Source of the DNA: Azolla caroliniana
Lineage: Eukaryota > Polypodiophyta
Direction of reading: 5' to 3'
DNA length: 64,000 bases
NCBI GenBank assembly: GCA_043228905.1
Contig: JBHGNT010000018.1
Location: 17,174,001-17,238,000, forward strand
The notes under the pieces are model-generated. The model was not told the origin of the DNA, searched no databases, and saw only the letters and a program-made list of their open reading frames with translations. The position numbers were made by a program, and so were the translations under genes. The stretch's first letter is position 1; each line of letters begins with the position of its first letter. This document shows positions 55,013 through 64,000 of the stretch, piece by piece.

Positions 55013-57419
55013 GGGGGTGTCTTACAAATCCGATCCTCTTCCGACATGCATCCAGCTTGTCGGGTATCAACACTTTGGTCAGCATATCTGACCCGTTCTC
55101 GGCCGTGTGGATCTTCGTCAGTGCGAACTCCTGGTCATCTACTCTTTCCCGGATCCAGTGATACCTTCGCTGGATATGCTTCATCCGGGAATGGTAGGCC
55201 GCATTCTTAGCAAGATGGATGGCCCTTTGACTATCGCAATAGAGTCGGTATTCATCTTGCCGAATACCGAGCTCTTTGATGAAGTCCTTCATCCATAAGA
55301 TTTCCTTGCCGGCTTCCACAGCCGCCATGTATTCCGCGTCTGTGGTTGACAACGCAACCGTCTTCTGCAGCCTCGACTGCCACGAAACAGCTCCCCCTGC
55401 ATATGTCATTACATACCCGGATGTAGACCGACTGGTATCCACATCAGCCGACATGTCCGAATCGGTGAAACTGTCCAGTTGAGGTTTTCCAGAGCCGAAA
55501 CGGAGACACATATTTGAAGTGCCCTTCAAATACCGGAGTATCCATTTGACTGCGTTCCAGTGCTCCTTGCTGGGATTGCTCATGAACCGGCTCACCACTC
55601 CGACTGCGTATCCTATATCCGGTCGGGTACAAACCATTGCGTACATTAAGCTCCCGACGGTAGAGGCATATGGAATCTTCATCATATCCGCCTTCTCTGC
55701 TTTAGTCTTCGGGCTTTGCTTACCGGATAGCCTGCAGTTTGCCGGAAGTGTCGATCCGACCAGTTTCGCATCTGACATGTTGAACCAGTGAAGCACCTTT
55801 GTCACGTACTTCATGCTTGCCGCTATACTCAGCACCGTCTGGATGGAGGTCATCTTTACTACCGGGGCAAATATCTCGTCAAAGTCCATGCCCTTTTTCT
55901 GCTGGAACCCCTTCACCACGACCCTGGCTTTGTATCTCGAGGGGTTGCCGGCATCTCCCAGTTTCAACTTGTACACCCACTTATTTCGGAGTGCCCGCTT
56001 TCCTTTCGGCAACTCCACCAATTCGTACGTATGGTTCTCATGTAGGGAATCCATCTCATCCTGCATGGCACTTAACCATTTTCGGTTGTGGGTGTCATCC
56101 TTCGCTTCTTCGAAGCTTTCCGGCTCCCCCTCATCGGTCAACAAAACATGCTCTGCATCCGGAAATCTCCGGGGGGCCCTTCTCTCTCTGAGAGGATATC
56201 TCCGTCTTCGGGCTTCGGTAACCGGCTCCTCCATTTGCTCTTCATCCGAATCTGATTCGGGGTCTTGGCCGGTTCCGGTTTCAGCTTCCTCTACTTCTTC
56301 TTTAGCCTGTTCAGTATCCTCATCGTAACTGGCTGGTCCCTCGAGTGCTAACCGGTCTCTTGCCGGTTGAGTCTGCTCATCGTAGAGTCGATCCTTACCG
56401 GTCGACTCAGAGTTCATTATCTTCTTCTTCGACTCCCAGTCGGCGAGCGTCTTGTCCTCCATGAAGATAATATCTCGACTCCGGAATACCTTCTTGTCGA
56501 CCAGATCCCACACTCGGTAGCCGAACTCATTGTCACCGTAACTGAGGAATATGCATGGCCGGGTCTTTGGATCTAACTTTCCTCTCCGGTCCTTAGCTAC
56601 ATGCACGTACGCGAGACACCCGAACACCTTCAGATGCCGGTAGGATACTTCCTTACCGGTCCACACTCTCTGTGGCGTGTCTCCATCCAAGGGTACTAAG
56701 GATGATCTGTTTACCACATATGTCGCTGTCGACAGTGCCTCAGCCCAAAACTTCTTGGGTAGTTTTGCATGCGCCAACATACTCCGGACCCTCTCCATTA
56801 TGGTCCGGTTCCTCCTCTCGGCCAGCCCGTTTAGTTCCGGCGTCTTCGGCACGGTAAATTCGAGCCAAATTCCCTTCGAGCGACAATACTCCTCGAACTG
56901 CCCCCAGTATTCTCCTCCGTTATCTGCTCGAACCGCCTTCAGCTTCCGGCCGGTTTCTCTTTCCACTCTCGCGTGGAGCTCTTTGAAGACGGATAACACT
57001 TGATCCTTCGTCTTCAACGGTGTGGCCCACAGCTTCCGGCTGTGGTCATCAATGAACGTCACGAAGTACTGCGTTCTGGCATGTGACTTCGTGTCTACTT
57101 GACACACATCCGTATGCACCAACTCCAGTGGTGCATTACGTCTCATCGGTGGCCTTGGTCGGAAGGAGGTCCGGTTTTGCTTACCGCCCAGACAATCAGT
57201 GCACTTCTCCAAGTGCACGTTCTTCACTGGAATGAGGTTGTCGTCTTCAAGCCTCTTCATCCCCTTCTCGCTCATATGACACAGCCTCTTGTGCCACAGC
57301 TCACCGGCAGTGTTGGATGCAACGTTCACTTCTTCCGGACATAACCGGGCATTCATCAGGTACAGTGTGTTGACCTTCCGGGCCCGAGCCACAATCAGGC
57401 TCCCTTTGCTGAACTTCAT
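54972..57419 (-). CDS. Copia-E integrase to RNase H polyprotein, open frame with RT deletion
   Basis: An 815-codon open frame without internal stops. In order: protease end (MKFSKGSLIVARARKVNTLY), integrase zinc finger (LCHMSEKGMKRLEDDNLIP, CTDCLGGKQNRTSF), and DDE core (HTDVCQVDTK; VRADNGGEY; NGLAERRNRT). An acidic linker follows, then the RT start (WVYKLKLGDAGNPSRYKARV, FAPVVKMTSIQTVLSIAASM). It then jumps in frame to YVTKVLHWFNMSDAK, losing about 200 RT residues including the YVDD box, and continues through RNase H to CRKRIGFVRHP. The last 10 or so residues are read from the LTR. It could still make integrase but not cDNA. Confidence 0.9.
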   Translation of the reverse strand: MKFSKGSLIVARARKVNTLYLMNARLCPEEVNVASNTAGELWHKRLCHMSEKGMKRLEDDNLIPVKNVHLEKCTDCLGGKQNRTSFRPRPPMRRNAPLELVHTDVCQVDTKSHARTQYFVTFIDDHSRKLWATPLKTKDQVLSVFKELHARVERETGRKLKAVRADNGGEYWGQFEEYCRSKGIWLEFTVPKTPELNGLAERRNRTIMERVRSMLAHAKLPKKFWAEALSTATYVVNRSSLVPLDGDTPQRVWTGKEVSYRHLKVFGCLAYVHVAKDRRGKLDPKTRPCIFLSYGDNEFGYRVWDLVDKKVFRSRDIIFMEDKTLADWESKKKIMNSESTGKDRLYDEQTQPARDRLALEGPASYDEDTEQAKEEVEEAETGTGQDPESDSDEEQMEEPVTEARRRRYPLRERRAPRRFPDAEHVLLTDEGEPESFEEAKDDTHNRKWLSAMQDEMDSLHENHTYELVELPKGKRALRNKWVYKLKLGDAGNPSRYKARVVVKGFQQKKGMDFDEIFAPVVKMTSIQTVLSIAASMKYVTKVLHWFNMSDAKLVGSTLPANCRLSGKQSPKTKAEKADMMKIPYASTVGSLMYAMVCTRPDIGYAVGVVSRFMSNPSKEHWNAVKWILRYLKGTSNMCLRFGSGKPQLDSFTDSDMSADVDTSRSTSGYVMTYAGGAVSWQSRLQKTVALSTTDAEYMAAVEAGKEILWMKDFIKELGIRQDEYRLYCDSQRAIHLAKNAAYHSRMKHIQRRYHWIRERVDDQEFALTKIHTAENGSDMLTKVLIPDKLDACRKRIGFVRHPPVARIVSTRSLPP

Positions 57420-57503
57420 GACACCGTTCCGGATGCTACCCGTGTAGCCTTCATCATCTAGCCAACCGGCTGATATAAGGTTCAGACGAACCTCCGGAAC
57501 GTG

Positions 57504-58601
57504 TCAGACATCCTTCAGCAGCAACTTGCATCCGGTTGGTGTTGTCAGCCACACGTCTCCTATGCCGACAATTCGGCATATACCTTCATTCCCCATCTGA
57601 ACACAGCCGTGATCACTGGCTGAGTAGGATGAGAGGCATTTCAGGTCCGGGGTAAGGTGGAACGACGCTCCAGAGTCTACCACCCAGGTCAGCTCGTCGC
57701 CAGCAAGGTTTATCTCACTCTCCTCGGTGATGAGCATCAACTCTTCTTCACTTGCCGCGATTGCCGTCAGTCCCTTCCGGTCCGGCCCCCTCCGGTCTTT
57801 ACCATTCCGATCCGGGGTCCGCTTCGAATCAGTACCGTCGATCTCCTTATCTTTTCGGAAATGCCGACAGTTCTTTTGGAAGTGTCCCGGCTTGCCGCAA
57901 TAGAAGCAAGTGGGCCTCCCCCTTGACTGTGACCGTGTCCCCGACTTCTCCCGGTTCTGGGGACTACGGTTTCTATGTCTTCCGCGTTCCGATTCGGTAT
58001 GGAGCGCTTTGGAGTCGGAGCTCGTATCTTTATCTTTCCGACGCGCCTCCTCATCTAGCAAGCTCGACTTTACTCTTGCTAGGGATAACCACTTTCCTTC
58101 CGGCCCAGCGTTGCCTAAAGTGACAACCAACGTCTCCCAGCTATCCAAGAGGGAACCAAGTAGGAGTAGCGCTAGTACCTCATCGGCGAGAGGTACTTCC
58201 AATGAAGTTGCCTGGTGGATCAGCCCCTAGAATGCATTCATGTGCTCCGCCATGCTGGAGCCATCTTGGTACCGGAGTCTTACTAGCTTCCGGAATACCG
58301 AAACCGGATTAACAACATTTTTGTTTTGAAACATAATGCCGATCTTCTCCCAGAGCTCATGAGCCTTGCTCTCTTCATTGAAGTTGTTGTATAGGCTCAT
58401 GTCGATGAAGCACCGTATGTACGCCGTTGTCTTCATGTGCATCACCTCCCATATCGCGGCGTCGATTTTGTCCGGTCTCTTGTCCCCGAACTGAACCGGC
58501 AGCCAGAGGTCTTTAACCACGAGCATGTCCCTCATCTTCGACTTCCACACCGAATAGTTGGAGCCGGTGAGCTTGAACATGCCGCCAAACGATTCGTCCA
58601 T
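57504..58601 (-). pseudogene. Copia-E gag and protease
   Basis: Minus strand: MDESFGGMFKLTGSNYSVWK (start 58601), then a stop at about 58228 (Gln replaced by TAG in NAF-GLIHQ), zinc knuckle CFYCGKPGHFQKNC and protease VVDSGASFHLT. TGA at 57504-57506 separates this from the downstream frame at 57419. Same domain order and closely similar text to copia-A at 1-1325. Confidence 0.92.
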
Positions 58602-58616
58602 TTTTTGTGTCGTTTC

Positions 58617-58628
58617 GCTCTGATACCA
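58617..58628 (-). other. Copia-E primer binding site
   Basis: TGGTATCAGAGC on the minus strand, complementary to initiator Met tRNA, two bases from the LTR. Confidence 0.9.
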
Positions 58629-58630
58629 CT

Positions 58631-59256
58631 TGATAGGAACTCAAACACTCCTTATGCACAACGCTCGGCCACAACCGAGCTTAGAATCATACACAGAAAA
58701 CGGGAAATAAAACACGACACGAAGAAGAAATGAGTGCACAGGATGTTTACGTGGAAAACCCAAAGAGGGAAAAACCACGGCAGCCCATAGGCTGCAAACT
58801 ATCACTATGCTAGAATGTACAACAGTGAGTTCACGGAGGCAACGACCTCATGCTCACGATCCTCGCCACAAGCGGCGGTTACAACAGAGGCAACGACCTC
58901 TTTCTCTCTCTCTCTCTGTACACTGTTACGCGCTCACTCTATTCTTGCACCAACAAGAATGACAACAACCAACAGTAACCTAAAAGTTTGCCCTAAGTCA
59001 TATTTATACTAATATGACTTTTCGGCTATTTACAAATATAGCCCTAATGGACTCTCAGAAACATATTTACAAATATGTCTCCTCATCCGGTCTTGACCGG
59101 GTCTGCACCATCCGGCTCTCCGTAGCCGGGGACTCCTCATCCGGTTCTCACCGGGTCTGCACCATCCGGCTCTCCGTAGCCGGGGACTCCTCATCCGAGT
59201 TTGTTCATCGGCACTGTTCTTCTCCCTTCCCATCCGGAGGGACCTATCTCCCAACA
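58631..59256 (-). repeat. Copia-E 5' LTR
   Basis: TGTTGGGAGATAGG to TTCCTATCA on the minus strand (626 bp). Two CCGG-rich repeat units at 59085-59200 and a CTCTCT tract near 58905. The outer side carries the TTTCA duplication. Confidence 0.93.
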
Positions 59257-59261
59257 TTTCA

Positions 59262-60520
59262 TTAATGTCTTTCGTAAAAGACCCGTCTTCCCTTTGAAGT
59301 TGTCTCATATAGCTACTTGAATGACCACCTCTATAATAAGCAAAAAATTCGGCATTCACATTATCACCTAATCTAGCCCATTTCGCACCAGCAGCATGAA
59401 ACTTTGTTTGAGATATCTTTTCTTCTAAATTTGTTAGCTCATTTCTTAAGTGACCCAATTCCATTTCAACCCAAGATGCATGTGGACATTTTTCTTGAAA
59501 ATGCTGAAGAGACTTCAAATCCCTCCGATTAGCAACCATTTGTAACTTACATTTCTCCATAGTCTTGAATACTTGCAATTTAAGAAATTTCAATGTACTC
59601 TGAATAGCAAAGTTAACCATTTGCAAGAAATTTTCAGAATCTGATGTATTTTGCACTTTCCACATCTGTAAAATATCATGTCTAAGAGATGTATCTAAAT
59701 AAATCCATTTTGGAATACGACCACAACTATTGTTATGATATGGTTGTTTTCCAACAACCATAATCACAGGTGCATGATCTGAGAATAAAGAGCCTAATAC
59801 AATACCAATCTCCCCACCCTTTCCAACAAAAAAATCATCAATGTATATTCTATCCAACCGCGGCAGATTTACCCCTTGTTGTCTTCTATCTAATCAAGAG
59901 AAACTTAATGAATCTTTTAATCGAGCAAAAGATGTAACATGCCAACATCTTGCAATCTGAATGATAGACATAATCTTTCCCAAGTTATCAACTCAGATGC
60001 ACTTATCAAAGCATGAGATCCGCCAGTCCTATCACCAAAATCCTCAATCATATTAAAGTCACCTATCATACACCAATGATCCACTGACGGTAATCCGTTC
60101 CTATCTTAAACCAAAACTCCTTTCTAGCCCCATTCGAATTTGGAACATGAATATTAAGAAAGCCCAACTTAAGGTCTGAGATCGATAGGATGATGTAATG
60201 ATGTAATGAGCTCTTCCATTGACCAATAGATGACAATCTAGCACCTGCTGACTCCATTTCTCTGCTAAGGCTATACATAAACCACCATGTTTGTTTTGAT
60301 TGCCAATCGCAGGATTCCAATAGTATTTCCTATTTCCTTTCAACATGTTCCCATATGTATCTATTCTCTTATCCAATAGATGAGTTTCTTGTAAACAAAT
60401 CATATCACAGACACCCACATTAAACTTATGTAACTCTTGACGAACTCGACCTTTAAACTTCTTACTAAGAACCCCTCCAAGCCCTTGAACGTTCGAAGAC
60501 AAAATTCGGAAATTATTCAT
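59262..60520 (-). pseudogene. LINE ORF2 apurinic-type endonuclease and linker to RT
   Basis: Minus strand from 60520: MNNFRILSSNVQGLGG (Asn motif), CDMICLQETHLLDKR (catalytic Glu), then a frame change, and LFSDHAPVIMVVG (SDH motif, about 59790). The linker runs through WVEMELGHLRNELTNLEEKI, HAAGAKWARLGDNVNAEFF and REDGSFTKDINEM to the copia insertion. The endonuclease nicks target DNA for priming. Frame breaks occur at about 60100 and 59880. Confidence 0.9.
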
Positions 60521-61883
60521 AACTCAACAGAAGTTGTTTACTAACCTTAGTTCTCCCATCCAATGTAGACTTCTTAAACTTACAAGGTTTATTGCTAATT
60601 TTCAATCCCTTAAGGGACATCTTATTTGAATAAGAAATAGTACCATGTTTCTTTGCATGATGCATAAATCGATTAATCATACTATTTCTATCCATGACCT
60701 TATTAAGAGTACTATGCACAACTGTTGCGTTGGTTTCCTGATTAAGGTGGTGATTAGAATTAAACTCACTCTCTAAATACATTGCCCTTGATCTAGTTAT
60801 ACAACCATTGTAATTATGGGTATCCTCCCTTGATGAGTGACAAATTTCAGTAGTCACAATTTGCAACAAGTTAACATGTTCCCCACTTTTTTCCACATTA
60901 GAGTCTTCCTGACAGGCCATGTGATCTTCCTTTTCTACATATACAACTTATGACAAATTTTCATTTCCCTTCATCCCTAAATCCTCATTATTGTGGGCCA
61001 AGGTACACTTATCCTTGGTATGTGCCTCACCTACCAAGGAGTGTAGTAAATTATTACCACCTATATTTATTGAAGAAGTAGAGAGGTCATGATCTATAAT
61101 TTGATCCATATCAATTTTATGTTTCGTAATGGAAGGTCCATCAACCTCCTCAACCAAAACATCATCCAGTGCCATATGCCCAATTTGCCTACATTTGAAG
61201 CATTGATTCGGCAATCCAACATATATAATCTTTTGTACTCGCGCTTTGCCGCCACTCAATGGCAGCAATCGAATCGATGCGGGAAGAACCATATTACTAT
61301 GACCTAACAATCGCACTATTGGTGTATTCTAGTTTTTTGAATTAAACCTATCAATTTCTACCTCATCATCTATCAAATGCCCAATTGTGGCCGCAATCTC
61401 ATTTATTACCGGTCACCACTCTCTAGGTAAGGTTGGGAACATTATAGAGAAAACAAATCGCCTAGAAATTGTGTCTCTTAAGTCATCTAAATCGAATCCC
61501 GCATACCATTTTAAAAATTGCACCCATATTCCTTTTATCTTAACACTACCCATCAGAAGCAATTTATCCAGGTCCATATTACCACTATTAAATTTAATGT
61601 GGTAGCAACCCTTACCGTGAAATTGGATGTCGATTATTGGTGCTAACTCACCATGTAACCGAGCCTGTAGTAGATGACGCAACTCAACCTGATTTGGACG
61701 ACCTCCCACAACATAAATAACAATTGAATGTTGTTGAAGGCGATCCACCTCTGCATGTAACTTCTGTTCTACAATAGAAGAGAGACAGAAGTCCACCGTG
61801 AGATCTGCGACTAGAGAGGAAACGAAGGGCGGTGCACTGGAGTCCCTTTTATGTGTTGTCGCAACATCGAACGTGCACGTCAT
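60513..61883 (-). pseudogene. LINE ORF1 (DUF4283-like and CCHC knuckle)
   Basis: Minus strand from the ATG at 61883. A DUF4283-like region contains RLQQHSIVIYVVGGRPNQVE, HGKGCYHIKFNSGNMDLDKL and KIKGIWVQFLKWYAGFDLDD. After a frame break, CFKCRQIGHMALD is a zinc knuckle with the last Cys lost (C-C-H-D). The remainder to 60513 is low-similarity charged sequence. ORF1 proteins bind LINE RNA. Stops at 61413 and about 61317 break it. Confidence 0.82.
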
Positions 61884-61941
61884 ATTCTCTTTTAGTGTAT
61901 TTTTTTGTGGATGTTAAGCTTCCTCCAAGGGTGATGAATTT

Positions 61942-64000
61942 GAGATGAGACTTGATAATAAACAAGCGAAAATGGATTGTTCATTTCATGGCTTATCAAA
62001 TCCAACATAGGAGATACAATGTGTACAAGAGTACATGGACTTGCTTCAATGAGAAGCACAATAATACAAACCAATGAGCATGGTCTAGGGTTTGACCAAC
62101 TCAATGAGTGGACTTTCCGAACTCAAACTAAGGTTGTCAAATGACAAAGAATATCACAATCAACAAGACCAAATTGATGCCATAAGAGCACATTTTGAGA
62201 GTGATAACACTAGCCTCACACTACCCATAACGATGAATGACACTATGATGTATCCTATAACAATCATTGACTATGATTTTTGGCAAAGGGGGGTCAGCCC
62301 TAATATTCTCCCTCTGGATGTCAAACTACATATGGTAGATGGTTCTATCCAAAGAACAAAAGGCATGGTGGCGAACCAAAATTTCTAGGTGTACAAGATA
62401 GAATTCTACTTGACTTTCGTAGACACAAGGTTAGAAAACTTTTAGTAATGTAGCAACGTCGCTCCACTCATCTTAGGTCTTAAGCTTACCTTGCCATATT
62501 AGATTGGGGCAATATTGATCTTGCCTCACCTTAACCATTGAAAGTCGCTATGAGGTGTTTGAAGGGTTTGAGGCACATAATTGTAAATTGTCCCCATAGT
62601 CTAAACTATCAAGTAAATCGAATTGTCAGTATTGATAAATATGATGACGAAAAACAACGACATCAAGCAAATTGCTTGTGCTTATATTGTGTTGGTCTCG
62701 AGCATACAGTTGTAAATTATCCCCATAGACCAAACCATTAAGTAAATCGAATTGTCACTAATGATAAACCTGACTCTAGTTCATTAGAGATAACTAATAG
62801 TCCTAGTAACCCAAGTAATTAGACGAGGTAATGATTCTAGCCAAAATTGGAGCCATTTGGTTGGACAACTTAAGATCCCTAAAGCATGTCCCTTGCCCTA
62901 GTTCCATTTGATCCAAACAATTCAACAATTTTTTCCCTATTCAAGTAGAAATTAGTACATCTAGTTCTCATCAAGTTCATGTACTTAGCTCTCTTAGGTA
63001 GCATAGCATTTGTTGTTTCATGGATAGAATTTTTTCTTTGTTGCATAGGATATCCTTCATAAATTTTAATGTGCAACTTCCGTAGTAATCGATGGTTGCA
63101 CTATTACTTCTGTAACTTGCAAGTGTAATCTCTTCCAATATAATTAGTAGCCATGAACATCTGATTGTCCGTTTTTTTGTCTTGGTTTGAGCTTCATAAT
63201 CCCGAAATTGACTAGAAAAATGGAAATTTTAAGAGATGACAACCAAATAATCAAGAGTTTCAACTTTCTAATACTATGTAGTGAAAGGATCAACGTCACA
63301 AATTTTCAACTATCTCTACGCATGGAAGAACACAAGGATGACATGTTTTAGTTTATAGTGGTAGTGAGACTTTGTAATAACTCTCAAGTTACCTCAGAAG
63401 TCCAACTTCCAAATAAGTATTAAGAATTCATAGACGTATTTGACAAAGTCCAAAGCTAGCACATTGCCAAAATGTCAGCCTTGTGATTGTCCTATTGATC
63501 TACTATCTGGAAACGAGCCACTATGGAGGCCATTCTATAATATGTCATCTTCCGAGCTAGAGGTTTGGTAGAGGTTCTACGAACATACATTGATGTGAAT
63601 ATGGAAAATAGTTTCATGCAACACTCAAAATCCCAGGAAACTACACCAATTTGCTTTGTCAAGAAAAAAGTTGGATCTCCTCAATTAATTGTAGATTATC
63701 GTGGTTTGAATAAGGCTACTATACACAACAAAAATGCTCTATCTTTTATCTCTAGTCTCTCAGAATGTCTTACTGAAGCTAAGTGTTTCACCAAGATCAA
63801 TCTATGGAGTGCATTTAACTTTGTTTGGATTCGTCCCAGTGATGAGTGAAAAATGGCTTTCCAAAGTCGATAAGGCCATTTTGAATACACAATCAAGTCA
63901 TTTGGCATTACAAATGCATCAGTAGTATATCAACAAATGACAAATGACATTTTTCAAGATTTTCTAAACATCTTCTTAGTCATCTACCTAGATGATATCT
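61942..64000 (+). pseudogene. Decayed Ty3/gypsy gag to RT, running off the edge
   Basis: Plus strand: CLYCVGLEHTVVNYPHRP (about 62680, degenerate knuckle), a protease-like stretch (LTLPITMNDTMMYPITIIDY at 62210-62280), then RT: FVKKKVGSPQLIVDYRGLNK (about 63655-63715), TKINLWSAFNFVWIR, KSFGITNASVVYQQM and IFLVIYLDDI (catalytic box at the window end). Stops and frameshifts are frequent. This element continues beyond base 64000. Confidence 0.82.

Larger units (their letters stand above)
54772..59256 (-). mobile_element. Copia-E with TTTCA target duplication, internally deleted
   Basis: A 4,485-bp insertion in the LINE with TTTCA at 54767-54771 and 59257-59261. Minus-strand order: 5' LTR (59256-58631), primer site, gag-protease, integrase, RT remnant, RNase H, then a partial 3' LTR (55012-54772). 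Two deletions are visible: most of the RT, and the pol end plus the U3 half of the 3' LTR. Confidence 0.93.
49110..61922 (-). mobile_element. Full-length LINE (L1-like) with 19-bp target duplication
   Basis: CTCCAAGGGTGATGAATTT occurs at 49091-49109 and 61923-61941. The 3' end (left) starts with an A/T-rich tail (minus-strand TTTTATTTTATTTTAAATAA-like). The minus strand encodes ORF1 (61883 to 60513), then ORF2 with endonuclease, reverse transcriptase and zinc-binding tail down to 49732. It is interrupted by a copia (54772-59256) and a gypsy (51719-54015), each with its own 5-bp duplication. Without them the LINE is about 6.0 kb. Confidence 0.93.

Noticed and set aside
54972-57419. Long host gene
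   Set aside because: Integrase, RT-start and RNase H motifs identify a copia polyprotein with an RT deletion.

Overview
The window is nuclear plant DNA and consists almost entirely of nested transposable elements. Evidence for a plant: Ty1/copia and chromodomain Ty3/gypsy elements with initiator-Met-type primer sites, a plant-type LINE with a DUF4283-like ORF1, an intact LOB-domain (LBD) transcription-factor gene, GT-AG introns, and a retrocopy of plant ribosomal protein L35. I cannot name the species. The element content suggests a large-genome land plant, and one GC-rich Ty3 lineage is not the usual angiosperm type.

Layout. 1-2.5 kb: copia gag/protease, its LTR and a truncated upstream copia. 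2.8-3.1 kb: tRNA-derived SINE-like sequence. 3.2-22.8 kb: a minus-strand chromodomain gypsy (gypsy-A) split by a GC-rich Ty3 element (Ty3-C, 5646-18934). Ty3-C is itself interrupted by a copia solo LTR with a CTCAT target duplication (6090-6871) and by a 6.9-kb AT-rich terminal-inverted-repeat element with an 8-bp duplication (8549-15479). That element carries an RPL35 retrocopy, a TATG-type microsatellite block and a LINE tail. 22.8-28.6 kb: copia fragments, Ty3 gag remnants and LTR-like pieces. 37.5-40.2 kb: more copia debris. 43.8-44.6 kb: the LBD gene, the only clearly intact host gene. 49.1-61.9 kb: a full-length LINE with a 19-bp target duplication, broken by a rearranged gypsy (51719-54015, TTTGG duplication) and a copia (54772-59256, TTTCA duplication). 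62-64 kb: a decayed Ty3 element.

The main discovery candidate is 28637-37501, an 8,865-bp DNA transposon inserted in the integrase region of a copia element, whose coding sequence resumes on both sides. It has 36-bp terminal inverted repeats (34/36 identical) and a 4-bp duplication with one mismatch. It holds two divergent genes. The minus-strand gene is a DUF7869-like protein with RNase-H-like acidic motifs, a candidate transposase. The plus-strand gene has six exons and encodes a ParB-like domain fused to a beta-class DNA amino-methyltransferase. Intron 1 of the methyltransferase gene contains three near-perfect 25-bp dyads at an exact 51-bp spacing. I know of no described plant transposon with this combination. 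Both genes carry at least one apparent lesion, so this copy may be decaying or non-autonomous.

How the parts fit: the DUF7869-like protein is the best candidate for cutting at the inverted repeats. The ParB-methyltransferase could recognise the dyads and methylate the element or its host surroundings. That functional link is inference.
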